Position numbers and translations under genes: made by a program
Notes under the pieces: generated by a model
Told to the model about the DNA's origin: nothing
Database searches by the model: none
What the model saw: only the letters and a program-made list of their open reading frames with translations
NCBI RefSeq assembly: GCF_028475105.1
Contig: NZ_CP116936.1
Span: 5,889,501 to 5,953,500 of the forward strand
Direction of reading: 5' to 3'
Length of the DNA: 64,000 nt
Source of the DNA: Micromonospora sp. LH3U1
Lineage (GTDB): Bacteria > Actinomycetota > Actinomycetes > Mycobacteriales > Micromonosporaceae
Part shown: positions 1 through 7,547 of the stretch, piece after piece
How positions within the stretch are numbered: the first letter of the stretch is position 1
Layout: every line of letters begins with the position of its first letter

Positions 1-1412
1 GAGGTGCGGATGGTGCGGACCACCTCGACCAGCGGCATGATCGGCGCCGGGTTGAAGAAGTGCAGCCCCACCACGTCAGCCGGCCGGTGGGTGGCCATCG
101 CCACGTCGATCACCGGCAGCGACGAGGTCGTGGTGGCGAGCACCACGCCCGGCTTGCAGATCTCGTCGAGGCTCGCGAAGAGCGCCTTCTTCACGCTCAA
201 CTCCTCGACCACCGCCTCGACGACCAGGTCGACGTCGGCGAGGTGGTCGAGCGCGGCCGACCAGCTGATCCGGCCGAGCGCGGCGTCCCGGTCGGCTTCG
301 GCGAGCTTGCCGCGCACCACGCCCTTGTTCAGCGAGGTCTTCACCGCCTCGCAGACCTTCGCGGACTTCTCCATGCCACGGGTCACCGAGACGACCTCGT
401 AGCCGGCCTTCGCGAAGACCTCGATGATCCCGGTGGCCATCGTCCCGGAGCCCACCACGCCGACCTTGGTGATGGCTCGCGCACCGTCGGCGACCGCCGC
501 CTCCGTGGCCACCGGCGTCGCCTCATCCGGTACGACCACCGGCGAGCCGGGCCGCTCGTAGGTGTAGAAACCCCGACCGGACTTCCGGCCGAGCAGCCCC
601 GCCGTCACCATCTGCTTCAGCAGCGGCACCGGGGCGTGCCGGCGGTCCCGCCCGCCGCGCCGGTACATGGTGTCGAGGATTTCGTACGCGGTGTCCAGGC
701 CGATCAGGTCCATCAGCGCCAGCGGGCCCATCGGCAGGCCGCAGCCGAGCTTCATGGCGGCGTCGATGTCCTCCCGGGTCGCGTAGTGCGACTCGAACAT
801 GCTGACGGCGTGGTTGAGGTAGCCGAAGAGCAGCGCGTTGGCGATGAAGCCGGCCCGGTCGTTGATGGTGACGTCGACCTTGCCGAGCCGGGCGCAGAGC
901 GCCTCCACGTCGGCGACCACCTCGGGCGAGGTGACGACCGTGCGGACCACCTCGACCAACTTCATCACCGGCGCCGGGTTGAAGAAGTGGATGCCGATCA
1001 CCTGGTTGGGCCGGGTGGTGGCCACCGAGATCTCGGTGACGCTCAGCGACGAGGTGTTGGTGGCGAGAATGGTCTCCGGCCGGCAGACCCGGTCCAGCTC
1101 CGCGAAGATCCGCTGCTTGAGGTCCAGGTGCTCGGGCACCGCCTCGATGACCAGGTCGACGGAGTGCAGCGCGTCCAGCCCGACCGCGAAGTGCACCCGC
1201 TCGTGCAGGGCGTCGCGGTCCGCCGCGGCGAGCTTGCCCTTGGCCACCGCCCGGTCGGTGGAGCCGGTGAGGGTGGCCCGACCACGTTCCAGCGCCGGCT
1301 CGGAGATCTCGACCGCCAGCACATCGATGCCGTTGCGGGCGAAGACCTCGACGATGCCTGCACCCATGGTGCCCAGCCCCACCACGCCCACGGTGCTGAA
1401 CTCGCGCGCCAT
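1..1412 (-). CDS. 3-hydroxyacyl-CoA dehydrogenase with two tandem domains (3' end beyond window)
   Basis: Partial gene: 470 codons are visible from an ATG at 1412 preceded by GGGGAGG with six bases between. The protein should oxidise 3-hydroxyacyl-CoA (3-hydroxybutyryl-CoA) to the 3-keto form with NAD(P), in the cytoplasm. Residues ~5-185 are a Rossmann domain (GLGTMGAG; HFFNPAP motif). A helical C-terminal domain follows and ends near GRGFYTYE. A second complete Rossmann domain starts near residue 314 (VGVVGSGTMATG) and repeats the HFFNPAP motif. Ordinary Hbd proteins are ~285 residues, so this is a tandem duplication/fusion expected to reach ~590 residues. The stop codon lies left of the window. 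Family assignment is firm; the physiological substrate is inferred. Confidence 0.9.
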   Translation of the reverse strand, partial: MAREFSTVGVVGLGTMGAGIVEVFARNGIDVLAVEISEPALERGRATLTGSTDRAVAKGKLAAADRDALHERVHFAVGLDALHSVDLVIEAVPEHLDLKQRIFAELDRVCRPETILATNTSSLSVTEISVATTRPNQVIGIHFFNPAPVMKLVEVVRTVVTSPEVVADVEALCARLGKVDVTINDRAGFIANALLFGYLNHAVSMFESHYATREDIDAAMKLGCGLPMGPLALMDLIGLDTAYEILDTMYRRGGRDRRHAPVPLLKQMVTAGLLGRKSGRGFYTYERPGSPVVVPDEATPVATEAAVADGARAITKVGVVGSGTMATGIIEVFAKAGYEVVSVTRGMEKSAKVCEAVKTSLNKGVVRGKLAEADRDAALGRISWSAALDHLADVDLVVEAVVEELSVKKALFASLDEICKPGVVLATTTSSLPVIDVAMATHRPADVVGLHFFNPAPIMPLVEVVRTIRT

Positions 1413-1551
1413 GACCAGCCTCCCCAGAGACTCCGCACGACCACTGAACGGCCGCTAAGGTTATGCGCGCGAGTCTGCCACGTGACGCTGGGTTGTCGAG
1501 GCGCCGTGGCATATTTCACCCACGGCTGCGCCCCGTGACCCGGGCCCGCCT

Positions 1552-2622
1552 CTAGGCGGCGGGCACGGTGGTGAGGGCCAGCAGCTCCGCGACGAACTCC
1601 GCCGGGCGCTCCAGGTGCGGGCTGTGACCACAGCCGGGCAGCACCACCTCGTGGTACGCACCGCCGGCCGCCGCGTACCGCTCCAGCACCGCCCGGGTCT
1701 GGCCGACCATCGGCTGCGGCGGGCAGGCCTCCTCGCCGGGCCAGCCGGGCACGAGACCCAGCGAACCCAGGTACGCCAGGTCGAACAGCGAGGTGTCCGA
1801 GACGATGACGTCGGCGTCGCCGCGTACCCAGGTGATCGAGGGTTTGTCGGCGACGGCCACCAACTCGTCGGCGAGCCGGAACCAGGTCGGCGCGAGCGCG
1901 TTGAGCACGCCGCGCTCCCCCGGCGCGGTGCCCGGCCAGTTATCCGAGGGCACCGCCGTTCCGGGGTAGTTGTCGTCCCCGGTGGCGGTGGAGAGCACGG
2001 TGTCCAGCAGCAGTTCCTCGTCCGTGCCCAGCGAGGCCGGATCGGCCACGTAGGTGGCCCGCAGCACGGCGCGCGGGCTCGCCGGAGCCTCGGTCTCACG
2101 GTCGCCGGCGGCGAGCCGGGCGACGAAGTCCGGGTTCGCCGTGCCGGCGCCGGTGCCGGCGAAGTCGGGGGTGGTCGGCGTGCCGGCCAGGTCGCGGGTG
2201 CCGCCGAAACCGTACGGGGAGACCGGTGCCGCGAGCAGCAGCGCGCCCACCCGGTGCGGATGGTCGACCAGCAGTCGCATCGCCACTCCGCCACCGAGGG
2301 AGTGCCCGACCACCACCGGACGAGCGTCGGCACCGAAGAGCGTCGGATCGTCCAGCAGGGCGGCTACATCGTCGGCGAAGTCCCGCAGGCCTCGGGTGGC
2401 GTCAACCGGGGCCGTCTCGGAGTCGCCGTACCCCCGCAGGTCGGGGGCGACCACCCGCAGCGTCGGCGGCAGACGCCGGACCAGCGGCTCCCAGAACAGC
2501 GCGGACGAGCAGTTGCCGTGGATCAGCAGCACCGGTGTGCCATCCGGCGGGCCGGCCACCCGTACCGCCTGGGTGATGCCGTTCGCCGTCACGGTCCGCT
2601 GCTCGGTCTCCATCCGCGGCAT
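1552..2622 (-). CDS. alpha/beta hydrolase
   Basis: A cytoplasmic alpha/beta-hydrolase-fold enzyme of ~356 residues. Near the N-terminus is the oxyanion-hole motif LLIHGNCSS. The nucleophile elbow GHSLGGG carries the catalytic Ser, an acidic residue sits in RGDADVIV, and the catalytic His lies in GCGHSPHLERP close to the C-terminus, so the full triad is present. The frame is open up to 2703, but homology starts only near METEQRTV, so ATG 2622 (MPRMETEQ) or 2613 is the likely start. No convincing ribosome site separates the two. The gene is downstream of, and co-directional with, the FHA gene. The substrate cannot be inferred; esterase, lipase or haloperoxidase-like activities are all possible. 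Confidence 0.85.
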   Translation of the reverse strand: MPRMETEQRTVTANGITQAVRVAGPPDGTPVLLIHGNCSSALFWEPLVRRLPPTLRVVAPDLRGYGDSETAPVDATRGLRDFADDVAALLDDPTLFGADARPVVVGHSLGGGVAMRLLVDHPHRVGALLLAAPVSPYGFGGTRDLAGTPTTPDFAGTGAGTANPDFVARLAAGDRETEAPASPRAVLRATYVADPASLGTDEELLLDTVLSTATGDDNYPGTAVPSDNWPGTAPGERGVLNALAPTWFRLADELVAVADKPSITWVRGDADVIVSDTSLFDLAYLGSLGLVPGWPGEEACPPQPMVGQTRAVLERYAAAGGAYHEVVLPGCGHSPHLERPAEFVAELLALTTVPAA

Positions 2623-2725
2623 GCTGCCACGCCGGCCTTCGCCGGTCCAGGTGCCGGAGAGCCACCCGGCGGCGCTGCCCGGTGTGGCCGACCGCCAGGA
2701 CATCCCGGCGGGTGCCGGCGCGCGG

Positions 2726-3142
2726 TCAGCGCCGCGCGCTGGGCGGCGTGGCCAACGGCAGCGGCAGTGTCGGTCGGACGTCCCGCCGGGACGGACCGAA
2801 GCTGAGCCCCACCGGATCGGTGTGCGCCACCCCGGGATCGAACAGGCGCAGCTCGGTACGGCCGAGCCGGATCACGTCGCCGTCGGAGAGTCGTTCCACC
2901 TCGGTGATCCGGCGATCGTTGAGCCAGGTGCCGTTGGTGGAGCCCAGGTCCCGCAGTGACGGGCCTTCCGGGGTCAACCACACCTCAGCGTGGCAACGGC
3001 TCAGGTGCGGGTCGTTGATCACCACGTGGCAGGTCGGCGCCCGGCCGATCACCTGCGCTTCGACCCGCAGTCGAAAGCTCGCCCCGCGCATCGGCCCACC
3101 CGCGACCGTCAACAGCGGCATCAGTTCCGGACGTTCCTCCAT
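2726..3142 (-). CDS. FHA domain protein
   Basis: A small (138 aa) cytoplasmic protein that is almost entirely one forkhead-associated domain, a phosphothreonine-binding module. The canonical residues are visible: GRAPTCHVVIND, the LSRCHAEV segment (Ser and His of the FHA core) and GSTNGTWLND. The C-terminal ~30 residues are Pro/Arg-rich and unstructured. Actinobacterial single-FHA proteins usually read Ser/Thr kinase signalling, but no kinase gene is in the window, so the partner is unknown. It is divergent from the aldehyde dehydrogenase and lies upstream of the hydrolase. Confidence 0.88.
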   Translation of the reverse strand: MEERPELMPLLTVAGGPMRGASFRLRVEAQVIGRAPTCHVVINDPHLSRCHAEVWLTPEGPSLRDLGSTNGTWLNDRRITEVERLSDGDVIRLGRTELRLFDPGVAHTDPVGLSFGPSRRDVRPTLPLPLATPPSARR

Positions 3143-3214
3143 GGACAGTCAGCCCTCCACCCCGCACCGTCACTCCGCGCGTCAGCTTGCCATCAGACAG
3201 TAGTCGGCAATACC

Positions 3215-3226
3215 GACCGGCCGGTC
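3215..3226. promoter_or_regulatory. 12-bp perfect palindrome in the FHA/aldehyde dehydrogenase divergent region
   Basis: GACCGGCCGGTC is a perfect dyad in the 256-bp gap between two divergent genes. Perfect GC-rich dyads of this kind are typical operators for TetR-like regulators, but no regulator gene is adjacent and short GC palindromes occur by chance at this base composition. The rest of the gap (3143-3398) holds only the promoters. Confidence 0.3.
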
Positions 3227-3386
3227 AGCTCCTCGTCACCTCCCGGCCATCTACCGTTCGACGATTCGGGCGGGCCGCACTCGTCATCACTTCCCTGACC
3301 TGCACTGATCAACGATCGGTCGGGGCGGTGCGACGCCGGTCACACCGACCCGGATCGGAGACCTACCGGCGAGTAATTCTCGGGTC

Positions 3387-3398
3387 TAGACTTCCGCC
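3387..3398 (+). promoter_or_regulatory. -10 box TAGACT of a probable leaderless promoter
   Basis: TAGACT (3387-3392) is followed by only six bases before the ATG at 3399, which puts the transcription start at or near the start codon. There is no Shine-Dalgarno sequence upstream of the ATG. No good -35 hexamer is visible. Confidence 0.5.
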
Positions 3399-4895
3399 AT
3401 GACGGCTGTGCATGTCCCGGGTGTCCCGGTCATCGAGGCGGGCCGGCTGGTTTCGACCAGCCCGGCCACCGGCGCTGAGGCCGGTCGCCTCCCGGTCGCC
3501 ACCGACGACGACGTGCGGCGGGCTGTCGACCGCGCCCGCGCGGCCAGCGAGTGGTGGGCCGGGCTCAGCTTCACCGGCCGCCGCGAACGGCTGCTGCGGT
3601 GGCGCGCTCTGCTCGCCAAGCGGATCGAAGAGTTGGCCGAGCTGGTGCACGTCGAGGGCGGCAAGCCGATCGCCGACGCCATCGTCGAGATCGTCACCGC
3701 GATCGAGCACATCGACTGGGCCGCCCGCAACGCCGGCCGCGTGCTCGGCCCGCGCCGGGTGCGGTCCCGGCTCATCCTCGCCGAGTTCTCCGGGCACCTC
3801 GAATACCAGCCGTACGGCGTGGTCGGCGTGATCGGGCCGTGGAACTATCCGGTCTTCACGCCGATCGGCTCCGCCGCGTACGCGCTGGCCGCCGGCAACG
3901 CCGTGGTGCTCAAGCCGAGCGAGTACACGCCCGCCGTCGGCCAGTGGCTGGTGGACAGCTTCGCCGAGGTGGTGCCCGAGCAGCCGGTGTTCACCGCCGT
4001 GCACGGGTTGGGCGACGTGGGCGCGGCGCTGTGCCGGTCCGGCGTCAACAAGCTGGCCTTCACCGGCTCAACCGCCACCGCCCGGAAGGTGATGGCCGCC
4101 TGCGCGGAGACGTTGACCCCGGTGCTGATCGAGGGCGGCGGCAAGGACGCCATGATCGTCGACAGCGACGCCGATCTGGACGCCGCCGCCGAGGCGTGCG
4201 TCTGGGGCGGCATGACCAACGCCGGTCAGACCTGCATCGGCATCGAGCGGGTGTACGCCGTCGACTCGGTCTTCGACGCCTTCGTCGACAAGGTGGTGGC
4301 CCGCGCCGGTCAGCTGACCGTCGGGGCGGAGGGCACCGACATCGGCCCGATCACCATGCCCAAACAGCTCGACGTGATCCGCCGGCACATCGACGCGGCG
4401 ATCACCTCGGGCGGACGTGCCGTGCTCGGCGGCCCGAGCGCGGTGCAGCCGCCGTACGTCCACCCGACCGTGCTCGTGGACGTCCCGGAGGATTCGGCCG
4501 CCGTCCGCGAGGAGACCTTCGGCCCCACGCTGACCATCAGCCGGGTCCGCGACGCCGACGAGGCCGTCGCCCGCGCCAACGCCCTGTCGTACGGCCTGGG
4601 CGGTTCGGTCTTCGGCCGACGGCGCGCGGTGGCCATCGCCCGGCGGCTGCGCTCCGGAATGGCCTCGATCAACTCCACCCTGACCTTCGCAGGCATGTCC
4701 ACCCTGCCGTTCGGCGGGGTCGGCGACTCCGGTTTCGGGCGGATCCATGGGGAGGACGGGCTGCGCGAATTCGGCCGGGCCAAGGCGATCACCCGGCGTC
4801 GCGCACGATCGCTACTGCCGTCGATGACCTTCGAACGGACCCCGACCGACGTGGCCCGACTCGTCAAGGCCATCAAGGTGATGTACGGAAGGTGA
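3399..4895 (+). CDS. aldehyde dehydrogenase family protein
   Basis: NAD(P)-dependent aldehyde dehydrogenase (498 aa, normal family length), cytoplasmic, oxidising an aldehyde to its acid. Visible elements are the cofactor-binding GVIGPWNYP (~144-151), KPSEYTP (~172), the FTGST turn (~221), the general-base Glu in IEGGGKD (~245, replacing the commoner ELGGK) and the catalytic Cys in NAGQTCIG (~279). The C-terminal PFGGVGDSGFGR motif is present. It is transcribed alone and is followed by a hairpin. The substrate is unknown; long-chain aldehydes or succinate semialdehyde are both plausible. Confidence 0.93.
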   Translation: MTAVHVPGVPVIEAGRLVSTSPATGAEAGRLPVATDDDVRRAVDRARAASEWWAGLSFTGRRERLLRWRALLAKRIEELAELVHVEGGKPIADAIVEIVTAIEHIDWAARNAGRVLGPRRVRSRLILAEFSGHLEYQPYGVVGVIGPWNYPVFTPIGSAAYALAAGNAVVLKPSEYTPAVGQWLVDSFAEVVPEQPVFTAVHGLGDVGAALCRSGVNKLAFTGSTATARKVMAACAETLTPVLIEGGGKDAMIVDSDADLDAAAEACVWGGMTNAGQTCIGIERVYAVDSVFDAFVDKVVARAGQLTVGAEGTDIGPITMPKQLDVIRRHIDAAITSGGRAVLGGPSAVQPPYVHPTVLVDVPEDSAAVREETFGPTLTISRVRDADEAVARANALSYGLGGSVFGRRRAVAIARRLRSGMASINSTLTFAGMSTLPFGGVGDSGFGRIHGEDGLREFGRAKAITRRRARSLLPSMTFERTPTDVARLVKAIKVMYGR

Positions 4896-4901
4896 TTGTC
4901 G

Positions 4902-4933
4902 GATAGCCGATCTTCAACAAAGATCGGCGTATC
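4902..4933 (+). terminator. hairpin after the aldehyde dehydrogenase
   Basis: GCCGATCTT and AAGATCGGC form a perfect 9-bp stem around CAACA, extended by GATA/TATC with one bulged G. It starts seven bases after the stop codon. There is no T-run, so it is a candidate terminator or mRNA 3'-end stabiliser. Confidence 0.55.
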
Positions 4934-4940
4934 CGCATGT

Positions 4941-4968
4941 TTGTACCCCGTGTTCACGGCGGTACATT
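4941..4968 (+). promoter_or_regulatory. promoter of the methyltransferase gene (leaderless)
   Basis: TTGTAC (4941-4946) and TACATT (4963-4968) are separated by 16 bases. The ATG at 4976 lies seven bases after the -10 box, so transcription should begin at the start codon. No ribosome-binding site is present. Confidence 0.6.
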
Positions 4969-4975
4969 GCGTTAA

Positions 4976-5635
4976 ATGGGCCACAATCGATTGCGCTACC
5001 GCCTTGTCGACAGTGACCAGTCATGGAGCGCCCGGCGGCGTCGCCACCGCGCGGACTGGCTGGCACGCACCTTCCCCGACATCGGCGACATGCACGTGGT
5101 CGATCTCGGCGGCCGGCTCGGCACCTGGCACCGCGCCACCGTCCGGCCAGCCCGGGTGACCGTCGTCAACCTGGAGCAGCCGCCCGCCGTCGTGCCGGAC
5201 TGGGCCCACGTCGAACAGGCCGACGCCTGCGACCTGCCGTCGCACCTCGCCAAGGGCGACTACGACATGGTCTTCTCAAACTCCGTGCTGGAGCATGTGG
5301 GCGGGCACGAACGCCGGCTGCGCTTCGCCGCCACCACCCGCTCACTGGCCGACCGGCACTGGGTGCAGACGCCCTACCGCTACTTCCCCATCGAGCCACA
5401 CTGGATCGCACCCGGGATGCAGTTCCTACCGGTACGCCTACGCACCGCGCTCGCCCAACGCTGGCCGTTGGGGCACAAGCCGACCCGCAGCCATGACGTC
5501 GCCATCCACCAGGTGCTCTGGACCGAACTGCTGGACCGCTCGCAGATGCGCCACTACTTCCCCGACTCGAGCATGCTGGTCGAGCGGGTGTTCGGCCTAC
5601 CCAAGTCTCTGATCGCGGTGCGTACCGGGAGCTGA
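4976..5635 (+). CDS. class I SAM-dependent methyltransferase
   Basis: A 219-aa protein with the class I methyltransferase layout. VVDLGGRLGTW (~39) is motif I for SAM binding, an acidic residue ends strand 2 (VNLEQ), and a FSNSVLEHVGGHE segment (~100) corresponds to the motif seen in methyltransferase domains acting on small molecules or lipids. Several Tyr/His/Trp residues after it (QTPYRYFPIEPHW) could line the acceptor pocket. It sits alone between the aldehyde dehydrogenase and nucS (convergent, five-base gap to the nucS stop). The acceptor is unknown. Confidence 0.8.
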   Translation: MGHNRLRYRLVDSDQSWSARRRRHRADWLARTFPDIGDMHVVDLGGRLGTWHRATVRPARVTVVNLEQPPAVVPDWAHVEQADACDLPSHLAKGDYDMVFSNSVLEHVGGHERRLRFAATTRSLADRHWVQTPYRYFPIEPHWIAPGMQFLPVRLRTALAQRWPLGHKPTRSHDVAIHQVLWTELLDRSQMRHYFPDSSMLVERVFGLPKSLIAVRTGS

Positions 5636-5640
5636 GCCGA

Positions 5641-6300
5641 TCAGAAGAGGGTCAGCTCGTCCTTCTCGATGCCCCGCAGCTTGTCGTAGTTCACGACCAC
5701 ACACCGGATGCCCCGGTCGGTGGCGAGCACCCGGGCCTGCGGCTTGATCTCCTGGGCTGCGAAGACGCCGGCAACCGGGCTGAGCAGCGGGTCACGATTC
5801 ATCAACTCGAGATAGCGGGTCAACTGCTCCACCCCGTCGATGTCGCCACGCCGCTTGACCTCCACGGCGACCGCACCGGAGTTCGCGTCCCGGCAGAGCA
5901 GGTCGACCGGGCCGATCGCCGTCATGTACTCGCGGCGGACCAGCGTGAACCCCTCGCCCAGGGCGCCAGGGTTGGCGGCCAACAACTCCTGCAGGTGCGC
6001 CTCCACCCCGTCCTTGCGCAGGCCCGGATCAACACCCAGCTCGTACGAGGTGTCCTGGAAGATCTCCTCCAGGGTGATCCGTAGCTCCTCGCCAGCCTTG
6101 TTGACCACCCGCCACACACCGGGGGCCTCCTCCAGCCGACACGGGGGGCTCATCCAGTTCAACGGCTTGTACGCCCGGTCGTCGGCATGAATCGACACCG
6201 ACCCGTCCGCCTTCACCATCAGCAACCGGGTGGCCAGCGGCAGGTGAGCCGAGAGCCGTCCGACGTAGTCCACCGAGCACTTCGCAATGACCAACCGCAC
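5641..6300 (-). CDS. nucS: mismatch-specific endonuclease NucS
   Basis: NucS/EndoMS cleaves both DNA strands at mismatches and provides mismatch repair in actinobacteria that lack MutS/MutL. The 219-aa length is typical when translation starts at GTG 6300 (MRLVIAKCSVDYVGRL), the conserved N-terminus of the family; the frame is open further upstream but without homology. The C-terminal nuclease domain shows GPVDLLCRD and VAVEVKRRG, matching the PD-(D/E)xK catalytic Asp, Glu and Lys. The last residues DELTLF resemble a sliding-clamp-binding tail. The gene is convergent with the methyltransferase and divergent from the DUF4126 gene. Confidence 0.95.
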   Translation of the reverse strand: MRLVIAKCSVDYVGRLSAHLPLATRLLMVKADGSVSIHADDRAYKPLNWMSPPCRLEEAPGVWRVVNKAGEELRITLEEIFQDTSYELGVDPGLRKDGVEAHLQELLAANPGALGEGFTLVRREYMTAIGPVDLLCRDANSGAVAVEVKRRGDIDGVEQLTRYLELMNRDPLLSPVAGVFAAQEIKPQARVLATDRGIRCVVVNYDKLRGIEKDELTLF

Positions 6301-6371
6301 CCGACGAGGGTAACCGAGTACCCACCAGTCGCCAGCGAGCGGCACTGGCGCGTCGATGCGATGCTGGGTTC

Positions 6372-6989
6372 GTGTTCGAAGTCCTCACCGGCACTGGCCT
6401 CGCCGCATCGGCGGGCCTGAACGCCTACATACCCCTGCTCATCCTCGGTCTCCTCGGCCGCTACACCGACCTGATCGACCTCCCCAGCGGCTGGACCTGG
6501 CTCGGCAACGGCTGGGTCATCGTCATCCTGGCCGTGCTGCTGGTCGTCGAGACGGTGGCGGACAAGGTGCCCGTGGTCGACCACATCAACGACGTGGTGC
6601 AGACCATGGTCCGGCCCACCGCCGGCGGCCTGGCCTTCGGCGCCGGATCCTCGTCGGAGACGGTGACGGTCAGCGACCCGGGGAGCTTCTTCTCGTCCCA
6701 TCAGTGGGTGCCGGTCGTCACCGGCGTGCTGCTGGCGTTGGGTGTGCACCTGCTCAAGTCCGCGGCACGACCCGTCATCAACGCGACCACCGCCGGGTTC
6801 GGCGCCCCGGTCGCCAGCACCGCCGAGGACGCCACCAGCGTGGTGGTCTCCCTGGTGGCGATCATCCTGCCGGTGTTGGTGCTGGCTTTCCTGCTGGGCC
6901 TGGTGGTCTTCATCTTCTGGTTCTTCCGCCGACGCTCCGAACGCCGCCGGGAACGCGAAGCGGCTCGCGCCGCCGGTTTCCGAGTCTGA
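6372..6989 (+). CDS. DUF4126 family membrane protein
   Basis: A 205-aa integral membrane protein starting at GTG 6372. The N-terminal GTGLAASAGLNAYIPLLILG segment is the signature of DUF4126. At least four hydrophobic segments are visible (about residues 8-30, 50-65, 112-128 and 155-180), followed by a strongly basic cytoplasmic tail (FFRRRSERRRERE). No biochemical function is established for the family. It is divergent from nucS with a 71-bp gap. Confidence 0.8.
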   Translation: MFEVLTGTGLAASAGLNAYIPLLILGLLGRYTDLIDLPSGWTWLGNGWVIVILAVLLVVETVADKVPVVDHINDVVQTMVRPTAGGLAFGAGSSSETVTVSDPGSFFSSHQWVPVVTGVLLALGVHLLKSAARPVINATTAGFGAPVASTAEDATSVVVSLVAIILPVLVLAFLLGLVVFIFWFFRRRSERRREREAARAAGFRV

Positions 6990-7034
6990 CAAGGTCGTAC
7001 GCCGCTGGCCGGCACCCGGGACCGGGCGGGATGG

Positions 7035-7115
7035 CTTGATCGACTCGGGTTCCTGGAATCCGGGGCGTCCCGGGCGTCGGGACACCGCGCCGTCAAGGAA
7101 AGCGAGTCGATCAAG
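7035..7115. repeat. long imperfect extragenic palindrome (copy 1)
   Basis: CTTGATCGACTCG (7035-7047) pairs perfectly with CGAGTCGATCAAG (7103-7115). Pairing resumes inward to a GTCCC/GGGAC stem around a GGGCGTC loop (7072-7078), giving ~37-base arms with scattered mismatches. It is the main feature of the 234-bp gap between the DUF4126 and DUF1540 genes. Confidence 0.75.
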
Positions 7116-7212
7116 TCGTCGCGGGGCGTTCGGGCGCGGATCTGCCGATCGGCCGGGGGCCATATCGGGGCAGGAAAGAGCGACAAAAGCCTACGATCGG
7201 GCAAAAGACTAG

Positions 7213-7218
7213 AGGAGG
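7213..7218 (+). promoter_or_regulatory. strong ribosome-binding site AGGAGG
   Basis: A perfect anti-16S match five bases before the ATG at 7224 fixes the start of the DUF1540 gene. A -10-like TACGAT lies about 20 bases further upstream (7192-7197). Confidence 0.75.
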
Positions 7219-7223
7219 TTGGC

Positions 7224-7520
7224 ATGACTGCAGCGTTGGAGATGCCCCGAGTCCAGGAATGTGTGGTCGCCGCGTGCGCGTACAACCAGTCGGGTGACTG
7301 CCACGCCTTCGCGATCACGATCGGCAGCATGGATCACGCGCACTGCCACACCTTCGTCGAGTCGCCGATCCGGGGCGGTGTGGACAGCCTGATCGCCCAG
7401 GTTGGCGCCTGTCAGCGCTCCGACTGCCGGCACAACGAGCAGTTGGAGTGTCACGCGGCGTCCATCCGGGTCGGCCCGGACAACGACATGGCCGACTGCA
7501 TGACGTACGCCGGCCGCTGA
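7224..7520 (+). CDS. protein with two DUF1540 cysteine-rich repeats
   Basis: A small (98 aa) soluble protein made of two copies of the DUF1540 cysteine cluster. The first runs from ECVVAACAYNQSGDCHAFAI to DHAHCHTF, the second from GACQRSDCRHNEQLECHA to MADCMTY. Each copy keeps four Cys plus nearby His, suggesting a metal (Zn or Fe) site per repeat; that is inference, since DUF1540 has no established activity. The gene stands alone behind a very strong ribosome site, consistent with high expression. Confidence 0.85.
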   Translation: MTAALEMPRVQECVVAACAYNQSGDCHAFAITIGSMDHAHCHTFVESPIRGGVDSLIAQVGACQRSDCRHNEQLECHAASIRVGPDNDMADCMTYAGR

Positions 7521-7547
7521 CCCAGCGAGCTCTGAAGCAGAGCCGGA

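Noticed and set aside
60..1538. 492-codon plus-strand frame at the left end
   Set aside because: It is antisense to the dehydrogenase, rich in Arg, His and Gly, with no recognisable domain.
7192..7197. Stress-sigma promoter for the DUF1540 gene
   Set aside because: The -10-like TACGAT has no matching -35 for any known alternative sigma factor, so no class was assigned.
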